Part shown: positions 7,700 to 17,217 of the stretch, piece by piece
How the letters are laid out: each line of letters begins with the position of its first letter
How positions within the stretch are numbered: position 1 is the stretch's first letter
NCBI GenBank assembly: GCA_038744785.1
Contig: JBCDLX010000017.1
Span: 56,347 to 120,346, forward strand
Direction of reading: 5' to 3'
DNA: 64,000 bases
Origin: Ovoidimarina sp038744785
GTDB taxonomy: Bacteria > Pseudomonadota > Alphaproteobacteria > Rhodobacterales > Rhodobacteraceae
Program-made: the position numbers and the translations under genes
Notes under the pieces: model-generated
The model's database searches: none
The model's input: the letters and a program-made list of their open reading frames with translations, nothing else
What the model was told of the DNA's origin: nothing

Positions 7700-9238
7700 T
7701 CAACTCTCCGGCGGCGCGCCACCCTCTGATTCCCGTTTCGCAATGAACCTTCGAAGTGCGGCCCTCCGCTCGGGATCGGGGGAGAAACTCTGTTCGGACA
7801 CTATGCGTTCCCAAATCGCCGTAGCGCGGGTCGACGCGTCTTGGGCCCCGCGTTCGGTCCAGGTTCCAAAGTTGGACCAGTCCGCAACCAGCGGCTCGTA
7901 AAACGCCGTCGCATAGCGCTCCATTGTATGTCCGCATCCGAAAAAGTGGCCTCCGGGCTGCACTTCTTCCAAGGCGCTCCACGCAATTTCAGGCTCCTCG
8001 GACGGCGTTGCGGCACAGAGCTCGGCAAGCCCCTGCACCATTTCCATATCGGTGATGAATTTCTCGTAGCTGACCGACAGTCCCCCCTCAATCCAGCCCG
8101 CAGCATGGATAACCACGGTGGCGCCGGCAAGGACAGCACCCCACGCGCTCATTTGTGTTTCATGTGCGGCTTGCGCGTCATTGATGTTCGCGGAACAGCC
8201 CGCGGCATTCCGCCATGGCAGACCCAAATGGCGCGCAAGTTGACCTGCCCCGAGGCTCGCCTTTACCTGTTCGGGCGTCCCGAAGGCTGGTGCCCCGGAT
8301 TTCATGTCCACATTCGACGCAAACGCCCCGTACAGCACTGGCGCCCCCGGATTGGCGAGTTGGTTAAGGGTGATTGCGGCAAGTGCTTCGGCATGGCTTA
8401 GGGTCAGTGCCCCCGCCACTGTCACCGGGGCCATCGCACCCATAAGGCAAAACGGCGTCACGATCGCCGCCTGACCGTTCCGCGCAAAATCGATCAAGCC
8501 CTGTGCCATTGGGATATCGATCTGCCGCGGGGAGTTGGTGTTGATAATCGTGTAACACCACGGCTCCATCTGAAAGGCGTCGTCCGAAACATCCCGGAAA
8601 TCGCGCAGCATCTCGAATGCGTCCATCACCTGCGGCGTCCCGCGCGAAAAGACGAAGGGGATCTTATCCGACAACTCCAGTTGGCATGCGGTAAAGGCGT
8701 AGTGGCGATTGTGGGCAGGGATATCCTGTGGCTCTACGCCCGGGCTTAGCATCTGGATTGCATCGAACGCCTGCACAAGCTTCGTCAGTTCACGCACATC
8801 AGACAGGGCGCCCGGCCGGCGGCCGCGCTTAAGATCGGTCACGTTGGGCGCCCCTGCCCCAGACTGAAACGCCAAGGTTCCGAGTTCCATGGTCAGGTCG
8901 CGGGCAGGTGTCGCACCGTGCAAGGTGAAGGATTTCGGGGCCGAGGCAATCGCTGCCTCGACCATGTCGCGACCGATGAAGACCATCTCGTTGTCTTCGT
9001 CGACCCGAGCGCCTGCAGCCATGTAAAGCGCACGCGCTTCCCGTAGAAGCACTTTGACGCCCAGCTCCTCAAGAACGCGTAGGCTCGTCTCATGGATCGC
9101 TTGGAGGCGATCCTCGGAGAAAACGGTCTGCGGTGTGAAAGGATGGCGCAGGCGATGATACGCCGTAGCGCGCTTGGCGGTTTTGCCTTCCGGCGCGCGC
9201 CGCCGTCGCGTACGCGCGCCTGCTTCCCGCATCGTCAT
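7700..9238 (-). CDS. Non-pyrrolysine trimethylamine-methyltransferase (MttB) family protein
   Basis: This 512-residue protein belongs to the MttB superfamily, whose members transfer a methyl group from a quaternary or tertiary amine (glycine betaine, carnitine, proline betaine and similar) to a corrinoid protein. The frame runs to the full family length with no in-frame amber codon, so it is the non-pyrrolysine type. Recognisable pieces are an N-terminal FTPQTVFSEDRLQAIHETSLRVLEE stretch, split here as FTPQ...HETSLRVLEELGV, and GGHFFGCGHTMERYATAFYEP near residue 440. The start overlaps the end of the FAD/GcvT gene (ATGA). No corrinoid protein or reactivase lies in the window. Glycine betaine is a plausible substrate given betBA elsewhere in the window, but that is inference. 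Confidence 0.88.
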   Translation of the reverse strand: MTMREAGARTRRRRAPEGKTAKRATAYHRLRHPFTPQTVFSEDRLQAIHETSLRVLEELGVKVLLREARALYMAAGARVDEDNEMVFIGRDMVEAAIASAPKSFTLHGATPARDLTMELGTLAFQSGAGAPNVTDLKRGRRPGALSDVRELTKLVQAFDAIQMLSPGVEPQDIPAHNRHYAFTACQLELSDKIPFVFSRGTPQVMDAFEMLRDFRDVSDDAFQMEPWCYTIINTNSPRQIDIPMAQGLIDFARNGQAAIVTPFCLMGAMAPVTVAGALTLSHAEALAAITLNQLANPGAPVLYGAFASNVDMKSGAPAFGTPEQVKASLGAGQLARHLGLPWRNAAGCSANINDAQAAHETQMSAWGAVLAGATVVIHAAGWIEGGLSVSYEKFITDMEMVQGLAELCAATPSEEPEIAWSALEEVQPGGHFFGCGHTMERYATAFYEPLVADWSNFGTWTERGAQDASTRATAIWERIVSEQSFSPDPERRAALRRFIAKRESEGGAPPES

Positions 9239-11643
9239 GCCCGCATGGCCTGACCTTGCGGATCATAGGGCGAAGCGGGAACGACGCGTGCACCCCGTTC
9301 CGCACCGACGACATGGACCGAAAGCTCGGTGCCTTCGACGCTTTGCTCGCGGTCAACCAAGGCCATAGCCAGCGATTTTTCAACCGTGTGCCCATAGCCG
9401 CCCGAGGTGACGAAACCAACTCGGTCCCCATTGGCCCAGATCGGTTCATAGCCACTTGCATCGGCGTCCTTGGCATCGATTTCCATCGTCACCAGCACCT
9501 TCTCGGGCCCGTTTCCGTCGCGTTCGGTGATCGCCGCGCGCCGCCCAACGAAGTCGCCCTTGTCCCAAGCGATCCAGCGGTCCATTCCGGTCATCCCAGG
9601 CGTGTAGGCTTGCGTGAACTCTGCCGACCAGATGCCAAAGCTCTTCTCCAATCGCAGCGAAAGAAGCGCGTTGAAACCATACTCGCGAAGGCCCTCGCCC
9701 GCGCCCGCATCAAGCAGAATACGCCGCAGCGTGGCGTGGTCGCCCATCCGGCAATTGATCTCGAACCCAAGTTCGCCCGCCACAGACAAACGCGCGACGC
9801 GTGTGCGCAAAAGCCCAATGTCAAAGGCCCCACAACCCATGAACGGCAGCGCGCCCACCGGCGCATCTGTCAGCTTTTCGATCACCTTGCGCGAATTGGG
9901 CCCTGCGAGCGAGAACCCGGCCATCTCTTCTCCAAGGTCGCGCACCGTGACGCCGTCGTCCATGTGATCGGCAAACCAGCGCATGTGCCATTCGCGCAGA
10001 TAGTAGGATCCCATGATCCACCACGTCCCGTCACCCCAGTTGAAGACGGTCAGATCCCCCTTCAGCTTGCCGGTTTCTGCCAGCATCGGCGCAAGCCGCG
10101 CCCGGCCCGGCTTTGGCAGACGACCTGCCATGATCCGGTCAAGCCATGCTTCAGCCCCCGGTCCCGTAACCTCGTAGCGCGAGAACCCGGTTATATCGAG
10201 TAGGCCCACACTGTCGCGGACAGCCCGGCACTCAGCGCCGACGATGTCATGCGCGTTCGAGCGTTTGAGCGAGGGATTCTCTACAAAATCCTCGGACGGT
10301 GCGAAGTAAAGCGGGGTTTCAAGGTCCCAGCTCGTTCCCCAACGACATCCCGCCTCCGTCATCGCGTCATGCGCAGGCGCGGTTTTCAATGGCCGTCCCG
10401 CTGGCAGCTGTTCATTGGGATAGGTCATCACAAAGCGGCGCGAATAGAACTGGCCGGTGGTCTGGCGGATGTATTCTTTGTTCTCCGCAAACTGGCCGTA
10501 GCGCGCCACATCCATGGCGTAGACATCAGCCTCTGGTTCGCCGTGGATCATCCATTCTGCAAGCGATTTGCCGACGCCCCCGCCTTGCAGGAACCCGGCC
10601 ATAACCGCACATGCGCTCCAGTAGCCGCGTTTGCCCGGAACAGGACCCACAAGCGGGTTGCCGTCGGGCGAGAATGTGAAGGCGCCATTGACCCAGGTCT
10701 TCACGCCAACGTCCTGAAGAACAGGGTAGCGTTCGAAGCCCATGATCAGTTCTTTTTCGATCCGGTCGGTCTGTTCCTGGAACAGTTCCATCCCGTAGTC
10801 CCAGGGCGCCCCGTCCATCGCCCAATGTTCAGTATCGATTTCATAGATCCCCAGAAGCACACCCTTCTGGTCCTGACGAAGATAGGTGAACCCCTCAAGA
10901 TCCACCGTCATCGGCATCTCGAAATCAACCTCTTCCAAAAGCGGGATCGAATCCGAGATCAGGTAGTGGTGCTTCATGGGCGATACTGGAAGCTCGATCC
11001 CGGCCATCCGGCCCACCTGTTTGGCCCAAAGGCCCGCGGCGTTCACCACATGCTCGCAGGTCACGACCCCCTTGTCCGTCAGGACACGCCAGCCGTCGGC
11101 CGTTTGTTCAAGCCCTTCCACCTTGACGTGCTCATGAACCTCGGCGCCCTTCTTCTTGGCCGCACCGGCATAGGCGTGAACAGTGCCCGTGGTATCGAGA
11201 TAGCCTTCGCGGTCCGCCCACATCGCGCCAAGAACACCTTCGGTCGACATGATCGGACAGCGTTTTTTCGCTTCTTCCGGGGTCATCAGTTCGCAATCGT
11301 CAATCCCGATAGACTGGAAAACGCGATAAGCCGATTGCAGCCATTCCCAGCGATCGGGCGTGCCCGCAAGCGTCAGCCCGCCTGTCATATGCAACCCGAT
11401 ATCCTGGCCGCTTTCTTCCTGGATCTCGGTCAACAGGTCGATGGTATAGGCCTGAAGCGCCGCCATGTTCGGGTCGGCGTTGAGCGCGTGGAACCCTCCG
11501 GCAGCATGCCAGCTCGACCCTGCCGTCAAAACAGAACGTTCCAGCAGACAAACATCCGTCCAACCAAACTTTGCCAGGTGATAGAGAACAGACGATCCGA
11601 CGACCCCGCCGCCGATGACGACAACCCGATAATGCGATTTCAT
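9235..11643 (-). CDS. FAD-dependent oxidoreductase-GcvT fusion (dimethylglycine/sarcosine dehydrogenase family)
   Basis: This 802-residue enzyme has an N-terminal DAO-type FAD domain (residues 1-380, with VVIGGGVVGSSVLYHLA for the dinucleotide fold) and a C-terminal GcvT folate-binding domain (about 430-800, ending with the RVVPASPYDPQ tail). This arrangement is that of dimethylglycine and sarcosine dehydrogenases, which oxidise N-methyl groups and pass the one-carbon unit to tetrahydrofolate. The ATG at 11643 has a GGAGG seven bases upstream; the frame extends to 11733 but the extra 30 residues include the palindromic operator. It is the first gene of the operon with mttB and tetR. Exact substrate among methylated glycines is uncertain. 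Confidence 0.9.
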   Translation of the reverse strand: MKSHYRVVVIGGGVVGSSVLYHLAKFGWTDVCLLERSVLTAGSSWHAAGGFHALNADPNMAALQAYTIDLLTEIQEESGQDIGLHMTGGLTLAGTPDRWEWLQSAYRVFQSIGIDDCELMTPEEAKKRCPIMSTEGVLGAMWADREGYLDTTGTVHAYAGAAKKKGAEVHEHVKVEGLEQTADGWRVLTDKGVVTCEHVVNAAGLWAKQVGRMAGIELPVSPMKHHYLISDSIPLLEEVDFEMPMTVDLEGFTYLRQDQKGVLLGIYEIDTEHWAMDGAPWDYGMELFQEQTDRIEKELIMGFERYPVLQDVGVKTWVNGAFTFSPDGNPLVGPVPGKRGYWSACAVMAGFLQGGGVGKSLAEWMIHGEPEADVYAMDVARYGQFAENKEYIRQTTGQFYSRRFVMTYPNEQLPAGRPLKTAPAHDAMTEAGCRWGTSWDLETPLYFAPSEDFVENPSLKRSNAHDIVGAECRAVRDSVGLLDITGFSRYEVTGPGAEAWLDRIMAGRLPKPGRARLAPMLAETGKLKGDLTVFNWGDGTWWIMGSYYLREWHMRWFADHMDDGVTVRDLGEEMAGFSLAGPNSRKVIEKLTDAPVGALPFMGCGAFDIGLLRTRVARLSVAGELGFEINCRMGDHATLRRILLDAGAGEGLREYGFNALLSLRLEKSFGIWSAEFTQAYTPGMTGMDRWIAWDKGDFVGRRAAITERDGNGPEKVLVTMEIDAKDADASGYEPIWANGDRVGFVTSGGYGHTVEKSLAMALVDREQSVEGTELSVHVVGAERGARVVPASPYDPQGQAMRA

Positions 11644-11702
11644 CCCTGCCTCCGATGCGCACGAAATCAAAACTCGGGCGACGCTAATCGCGAAGGTCGG
11701 GG

Positions 11703-11716
11703 TCTGTCTAGACAGA
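11703..11716. promoter_or_regulatory. 14-bp perfect palindrome, candidate TetR operator
   Basis: TCTGTCTAGACAGA is a perfect palindrome 60 bp upstream of the FAD/GcvT start, in the promoter region of the operon whose last gene is a TetR regulator. TetR-family operators are typically palindromes of this size. The link is positional. Confidence 0.55.
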
Positions 11717-12087
11717 AATGTCCAATCGTTCACCGTAAGCGTGGGAACTCTTCCGCCGCGCCCCTAAGACTCCGCCGGTCTCTGCAAAGCTTGGGCCACA
11801 GATCTTCGGGGTGAGCGGGCCTTCCAGTGCATTGTGCGAAATACCTGAATCAGTCTTCGCTGCCTGAAATCACAGATTTCAAGGCGATAAGTGATACGTG
11901 GAGTTTTCAAGTGTTTCGTCAAACGCGATAAGCCCACCGACGAATGACGGTTCCTAGCCCACTGTGCACGATGGTTATTCCCGCAGGGTCCTTTGGGCCT
12001 TGCGTTTTCTTTCCTTCGTACAGGTCAAGACTGACAAGTTGGCGATTGCCTCAAGCGGTGCAGTGACTGGGACTGGTATCGCTGAAC
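11717..12087. other. Intergenic region with no recognised gene
   Basis: About 370 bp upstream of the FAD/GcvT operon and downstream of tcuB. Short open frames here have no family resemblance. It should hold the operon promoter and the end of the tcu transcript, but no convincing hairpin with a T-run was found. Confidence 0.5.
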
Positions 12088-13155
12088 TTAACGAGTGCGC
12101 AGCAAGGCTGCTTCCTTCGTCAACGCGGCCATTCGAAAGAACCCATGCGCCATCTTTGAGTAGGGCGTCAGTAAGAAAAACGTCAGCACAGCCCCGAGAT
12201 GGAGTGGCAACACCCACGAAACGGCGCCTGTTCCAGAGACCGCATAGAGCAGAAGGCCGGTGGCACTGACCGCAAACAACAGGAGTACAAAGGCCATTTC
12301 GCCACCCCAGACCTTTGGGGCACCGAGGTTGCGGTCAGCCTTGGTCTTGAGCCAAGCGAGACCGGCGGTGCCGACGCAAAGGAGAATTCCCCCCGGGACA
12401 CCGAGCAGTTTCGGGAGGCTGAAGAAACCGTAGGGTGCCTCCATCCCAAAGCCGTAGTGAAGTACGGTTCCGCTCGATGTCGAGGCGAAGCACATAAGGA
12501 ACCCGTAGAGGGTCGCCTGATGGAAATGGCGACGCGCCTGACTGAAGCGGTCTTCCTCTTCAAAATTGCATCCGTCGCCATGACCGCCTTCGAGGTTTTT
12601 CATGCGACCGGCCGAACGGCAGGCGTCCCAGATGTCGCTTACAGTCCACGCACCGCCATCGACCACGCTCCAGTAACTGCGGATCGACACAGCCAAAGCG
12701 AGAAGCGGCAAAAGGAAAGCCGGAGAGAAGACCGCCACCATCAGACCGTGGGACATATAGGCATAAAAGCCTGCACCGCTTTCCGGACGCATTGCTTGAG
12801 CGAGCGCAAAAAGGAACGTAAAGGACAGCACGAGGCCCGCACCGATAGCGACGCCCGATTGGTCGAAAAGACTGGCGAAGCCGCGGGGCCAGGCAAAGCT
12901 CTTCCAACTGTCATGCCGGACCTCTGCAAGGGCCTTGGGCAGGTTCAGCGCGAATTCATGCGGCTCGGTGTACTGGCAAGCATAATAGCAGCCCCGGCAG
13001 TTGTGGCAGAGGTTGGCAAGCTGCGTGATGTCGCCATCACTGAACGCGCGCTCGCGATGGAGTGCTGGAAAAACAGAGCAATAGCCTTCGCAGTATCGGC
13101 ACGCGTTACAGATCTCGACCTGCCTGCGGGCTTCTTGGATAAGCTCAGTTCGCAT
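12088..13155 (-). CDS. tcuB: Tricarballylate utilisation protein B (citrate utilisation protein B)
   Basis: This 355-residue membrane-bound iron-sulfur protein re-oxidises the FADH2 of TcuA and passes electrons to the membrane quinone pool. Two cysteine clusters are visible near the N-terminus, CNACRYCEGYC (about residues 18-28) and CHNCRGCYYACQY (about 53-65), followed by about six hydrophobic segments. Start: the ATG at 13155 gives MRTELIQEARRQVEICNACRYC, the family start, and overlaps the tcuA end by 11 bp; a longer frame to 13200 is within tcuA. Known partner TcuC (transporter) and regulator TcuR are not in the window. Confidence 0.93.
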   Translation of the reverse strand: MRTELIQEARRQVEICNACRYCEGYCSVFPALHRERAFSDGDITQLANLCHNCRGCYYACQYTEPHEFALNLPKALAEVRHDSWKSFAWPRGFASLFDQSGVAIGAGLVLSFTFLFALAQAMRPESGAGFYAYMSHGLMVAVFSPAFLLPLLALAVSIRSYWSVVDGGAWTVSDIWDACRSAGRMKNLEGGHGDGCNFEEEDRFSQARRHFHQATLYGFLMCFASTSSGTVLHYGFGMEAPYGFFSLPKLLGVPGGILLCVGTAGLAWLKTKADRNLGAPKVWGGEMAFVLLLFAVSATGLLLYAVSGTGAVSWVLPLHLGAVLTFFLLTPYSKMAHGFFRMAALTKEAALLRTR

Positions 13156-14530
13156 ACCGGGCGGCCTCCCGACCGGCGATGCGTCCGAAGACGGTCCCAA
13201 TTGTCATGCCGAACCCCGCAAGATACCCCTGCCCGAGGATCGAACCGGCCATCGTCTCGCCCGCGGCCCACATGTTGCTGACGGGGCGGTTGCCCACCGA
13301 ACATTGCGCATTCTCGTCCACCTTGAGGCCGAGGTAGGTGAACGTCACACCGGTTCTAAGCGAGTAACCATAGAATGGCGCCGTAGTGATCGGACGGGCC
13401 CAGTTCGTCTTTGGCGGCGTGAGCCCAGTAGTCGTGACACCATCAAGCTCGGTCGGGTGAAAGTTGGACGTATCCCCGCACGCGGCGTTGAACGTATCGA
13501 CAGTCGCGCGAAGCCGGTCTGCGGGCAGCCCCATCTTTTCAGCCAGGTCTTCCAGCGTGTCCGCCTTGATCGGCGGAAAGACCGACGGCATGAACAGGTC
13601 AAAGGATTTCGCGTCGATGATGACGTAACCAACCTGATCGGGTTGTTCAGCCACAAGACGCCCCCAGATAGCGTATCGTTTGGGCCAGACATCCTCGCCT
13701 TCGTCGTAAAACCGCTCGGCGTTCTTGTTCACCACAATCGAGAACGGCACGCAGTCAAGCCGGGTGACGATCCCGCCATCATATTTTGGCGCCCGGCCGT
13801 CGATGGCGACGGCGTGGCATTGGGTCGGGTCACCGACCTGTGCGACGCCTTGATCCAAAAGATCAGCAAGAACCACACCGCGATTATAGGGCGTCCCACG
13901 GATCAGGAAGTTCTTTGCAGCCGGGCCCCACGCGCGGACCAGCCAGTCGATATCGGCCTGAAACCCGCCCGAGGCGACCACCACGGCTTTGGGAGACACC
14001 TGCCGGTTCTCGCCGTCCTCGGTGTATTCGATGCTTACGATTTCACCATCATCGAGTTCCAGGTGCGTGACCGGAGCTTCGTACAAAACCTCGACACCCA
14101 GTTTGTCTGCGGTTCGGTAGTAGGCATTCACAAGACCCTTCCCGCCCCCAAGGAAAAAAGCGTTAGTCCGGGCAAGCGACAAGGTGCCGGAAAGCGAGGG
14201 CTGAAATCGAACACCGTGCTCTTCCATCCATGGAAGGCATTCTTCTGACGACCGGATGGCAAGCCGCGCCAGTCCTTCGTCCGTCTTCCCGTCGGTGACC
14301 TTCATCAGATCGCTGAAGTACTCATCTTCGCTGTAGCTATCGACAAGGGGCCCAAGTGGGCCAGAATGCATGCAACGAAAGTTCCGTGTATGACGGGAGT
14401 TTCCGCCACGGTACGGCTTAGGCGCGGATTCGAGCATCAGGACGCGCGCGCCCGCTTCGGCAGCTGTTATTGCAGCGCAGAGAGCGGCATTCCCGCCACC
14501 GATGACGACGATATCGGGCTCGGCCGACAT
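13145..14530 (-). CDS. tcuA: FAD-dependent tricarballylate dehydrogenase
   Basis: This 461-residue flavoprotein of the fumarate-reductase/succinate-dehydrogenase flavoprotein family oxidises tricarballylate to cis-aconitate. It begins with the dinucleotide-binding motif VVIGGGNAALCAAITAAEAG, carries SRHTRNFR in the FAD region, and ends with the GSILGQGYLAGFGMTIGTVFGRIAG type of FAD-domain C-terminus. The ATG has AAGGAG about 7 bp upstream. With the overlapping tcuB it makes a two-gene operon that would let the cell grow on tricarballylate; the natural substrate might be another tricarboxylate. Confidence 0.92.
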   Translation of the reverse strand: MSAEPDIVVIGGGNAALCAAITAAEAGARVLMLESAPKPYRGGNSRHTRNFRCMHSGPLGPLVDSYSEDEYFSDLMKVTDGKTDEGLARLAIRSSEECLPWMEEHGVRFQPSLSGTLSLARTNAFFLGGGKGLVNAYYRTADKLGVEVLYEAPVTHLELDDGEIVSIEYTEDGENRQVSPKAVVVASGGFQADIDWLVRAWGPAAKNFLIRGTPYNRGVVLADLLDQGVAQVGDPTQCHAVAIDGRAPKYDGGIVTRLDCVPFSIVVNKNAERFYDEGEDVWPKRYAIWGRLVAEQPDQVGYVIIDAKSFDLFMPSVFPPIKADTLEDLAEKMGLPADRLRATVDTFNAACGDTSNFHPTELDGVTTTGLTPPKTNWARPITTAPFYGYSLRTGVTFTYLGLKVDENAQCSVGNRPVSNMWAAGETMAGSILGQGYLAGFGMTIGTVFGRIAGREAARYAN

Positions 14531-14555
14531 AGGGTTCTCCTTAATTGAGACGTTC

Positions 14556-15060
14556 CTAGAATGAGCAATCCGAATTGGCTAATGCATCTTTCACGTCGAT
14601 TGATGCGTTATCTGAGTTAATCTTGATCGTTGCTCGCCTGGCGGACGTTGCAATGGCAAGCTCGCGCGGCGGGATAGTGTTCGTCTTTGTGCGCATGGCC
14701 AGATCGAGCGGTTCGAACATGCTTGCCTTGTCTTGGCTGTCCTCAGTTTTGGCAACGCCATTGAGCAAAGTGATCGCCACCAAAAGCTGCAGGCACACGT
14801 CGGGCATGTTGCGATCGTCGACAGTTGTGAGCCAGTGGTTGGGCATGATTGGTTCGGTCTTTTGGATTGCGCTCAAATCCAACCCATGTCCGAGAATTTC
14901 CATCATACCGTCAGAGCCGCCTGAAGCCACCCGCTCGCGTCGGCCACTTCGACCACTTTGGAGGCTGCAAGGAACAACAACTCTCGTCCTTCCGGGTCCG
15001 AAAGCGGCACACCCAAAATTCCTGCTGCGCCATCTGGGCGACCCTACGACACGCGTTCAA
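14556..15060 (-). pseudogene. Frameshifted remnant of an unidentified gene
   Basis: On the minus strand two adjoining frames look like protein sequence: one upstream (about 14910-15060, including ILGVPLSDPEGRELLFLAASK and VVEVADASGWLQAAL) that ends in a stop, and one downstream (14556-14930) starting around SGGSDGMMEILGHG and ending KDALANSDCSF. They join where a single-base shift would make one chain, so this is probably a decayed gene. I do not recognise the family. Lower GC than the flanking tcu and gcdH genes also fits decay. Confidence 0.35.
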
Positions 15061-15561
15061 ACGACAGGCGGGTCTGGCGCACTCACTCGCAAGTAAGGCT
15101 AAATTGGAGATTAATCGGCATCGCTGATGTTCCCTACTCTTCTGACTGCAAAAAACGAGATCTCGACGTAGCGATCACCCCAATCACCGAACCCACAACC
15201 AGTCTCAAACTCGGCATTGCTACATACAGCATTCGCCTCAGCCCCTACGGCCAAGAATTTTCAAGATGTGGCCGTATGTGCAGTGTACGGTACCGATCCA
15301 GCAGAGGCTGCATCGTCATTTGCCCTATCCGAACGCAAGGATTGGCAAGTTCAAGAAACGGATCCAGCGCGCGCGGGATCTTCGACGCCACGTTGCCTGC
15401 ACTGCATAGTATCGGCACTGGCCTGAAGGCTGTCCAAATCGGTGCACGCCATGCCGTCCCACGCCCGGACGCAACGCGTCGAACCCTGGCTTTGTCTACG
15501 AAGCGGTCATTGACCTTGCGGCCACAAAAAACCGCGTTGCTTATGCCAGCGAATCCAGGGC
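15061..15561. other. Region without a recognised gene
   Basis: About 500 bp between the remnant and gcdH copy 1. Short frames on both strands show no family resemblance. A coding-looking tail (VYEAVIDLAATKNRVAYASES, plus strand, ending at about 15564) abuts the end of gcdH, but its upstream part cannot be traced. Confidence 0.4.
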
Positions 15562-16788
15562 CTAGAAGAACGCTTGCAGCCCGGTGATCGCCCGACCCAG
15601 AATAAGAGCGTGCACATCGTGCGTGCCTTCATAGGTATTCACCGTTTCCAGGTTCATCATATGGCGGATCACCTGATAGTCTTCCTGAATGCCGTTTCCG
15701 CCATGCATATCTCGCGCAATCCGCGCGATCTCGAGCGCTTTGCCGCAATTGTTGCGCTTGACGACCGAGATCATCTCGGGCGCAGCGTTCGCCTCGTCCA
15801 TCAGCCGTCCCACGCGCAGCGCGCCCTGCATCCCAAATGAGATATCAGTCAGCATGTTCGCAAGCTTCAACTGCTGCAGCTGGGTCTGTGCCAAAGGCTT
15901 CCCAAACTGCTTACGATCAAGCCCGTATTGGCGCGCAGCTTGCATGCAAAACTCTGCTGCACCCATCACACCCCAGGCGATCCCATAGCGCGCGCGGTTC
16001 AGGCATCCGAAGGGCCCCTTCAGCCCTTCGACACCCGGTAGCAGCGCCGCTTCGGGCACTTCGACTTCGTCCATCACGATCCCTCCGGTGATCGAGGCGC
16101 GCAAAGACAGCTTGCCGTCGATCTTTGGAGCGCTGAGGCCCGCCATTCCCTTTTCAAGCACAAACCCGCGGATTTTGCCGCCATGCGCCTCGGACTTCGC
16201 CCAAACGACGAACACATCTGCAATCGGAGCGTTCGAAATCCAGGTCTTCGCGCCGTTCAGCACGTACCCCGATGCAGTCCTTTTGGCCGTCGTCGTCATC
16301 CCGGCCGGGTCAGACCCCGCATCAGGCTCGGTCAGCCCAAAGCACCCGATGAGCGTGCCCGCAGCAAGCCCCGGAAGGTATTTCTGGCGCTGCTCCTCTG
16401 AGCCATACGCATAAATCGGGTACATCACCAAGGAAGATTGCACGCTCATCATCGACCGATAGCCGGAATCGACCCGTTCGACCTCGCGCGCGATCAGACC
16501 ATAGGCCACATAGGACGCACCGATCCCGCCATACGCTTCGGGCACGTTAACACCCAACAGCCCCATTTCGCCCATCTCGGCAAAAATGCCGGGGTCGGTT
16601 GCCTCGTCGCGGAATGCCTCGATCACACGCGGTTGCAGTTTGTCCTGCGCATAGTCCCGAGCCGCATCCCGCAACATTCGTTCGTCTTCGGTCAGCTGTG
16701 CGTCCAAACGAAACGGGTCCTCCCAGTCGAAGGTCCCGAGATCGGGTTTATCTTTCGGCTTCAGCGAAAACGCGGGCTTGTCCAGCAT
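15562..16788 (-). CDS. gcdH: Glutaryl-CoA dehydrogenase, copy 1
   Basis: This 408-residue acyl-CoA dehydrogenase-family flavoenzyme oxidatively decarboxylates glutaryl-CoA to crotonyl-CoA. Features include CFGLTEPDAGSDP (FAD-binding signature), WISNAPIADVFVVWAK, the LRASITG region, and TVNTYEGTHDVHALILGRAITG at the C-terminus, where the Glu of YEGTHD is the catalytic base. Length fits. It stands alone here, while a second gcdH (50786-52000) sits in the lysine operon; the two are clearly paralogous. The upstream 150 bp contain a strong 9-bp inverted repeat. Confidence 0.92.
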   Translation of the reverse strand: MLDKPAFSLKPKDKPDLGTFDWEDPFRLDAQLTEDERMLRDAARDYAQDKLQPRVIEAFRDEATDPGIFAEMGEMGLLGVNVPEAYGGIGASYVAYGLIAREVERVDSGYRSMMSVQSSLVMYPIYAYGSEEQRQKYLPGLAAGTLIGCFGLTEPDAGSDPAGMTTTAKRTASGYVLNGAKTWISNAPIADVFVVWAKSEAHGGKIRGFVLEKGMAGLSAPKIDGKLSLRASITGGIVMDEVEVPEAALLPGVEGLKGPFGCLNRARYGIAWGVMGAAEFCMQAARQYGLDRKQFGKPLAQTQLQQLKLANMLTDISFGMQGALRVGRLMDEANAAPEMISVVKRNNCGKALEIARIARDMHGGNGIQEDYQVIRHMMNLETVNTYEGTHDVHALILGRAITGLQAFF

Positions 16789-16898
16789 GTTGTTATCTTG
16801 CCTCTTTCGGGTGGGGCCCGGACCTCGCGACCCCGACCTGCAGGCCGGTATATAGCGCGGACCTTGCCCCGGGTCACGTGCCCACTGTAGCGACCGAA

Positions 16899-16929
16899 CG
16901 CCCGCCCCGGGGGGAAACCAGGGCGGGCG
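16899..16929. repeat. Strong GC hairpin upstream of gcdH copy 1
   Basis: CGCCCGCCC / GGGCGGGCG, a perfect 9-bp inverted repeat around a 13-base loop, about 110 bp before the gcdH start. No T-run follows on either strand, so it may be a processing or regulatory hairpin, or a weak terminator. Confidence 0.45.
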
Positions 16930-17217
16930 CGACCCGACAAATTCGGGCGTCCCGGCAAAGGGTGATTAAGTCTAGGGGAAGTCCACCCATCCACCGCGAC
17001 TGCTTCAAGCCCTGCCCGGTGTCCGAGAGCGCCTAAAGCCTAAGTCTGAGATGGGGTCTAGCGGTCATTTTCACAAGACCAGGGCGCCACTATTCGCCCG
17101 CTATCCAGAAACGTCTGCCAACAGGACCAAGCCTGACGCGATGGTCGATCCCATCGTCATGCATCTGTCACAAGAGTTCGTCTTTTGGAGCGCAACTCAG
17201 GGCACAGGCAGAAAACT
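16930..17217. other. Intergenic, no recognised gene
   Basis: About 290 bp between the hairpin and the first plcP-like segment. No family match was seen; it is presumably the former promoter region of the lipid cassette. Confidence 0.4.

Noticed and set aside
10249..11814. A 521-codon open frame on the plus strand
   Set aside because: It is antisense to the FAD/GcvT gene, whose family motifs are clear; GC-rich coding regions give such shadow frames.
13304..14248. A 314-codon plus-strand frame
   Set aside because: It lies antisense to tcuA and has no family motifs.
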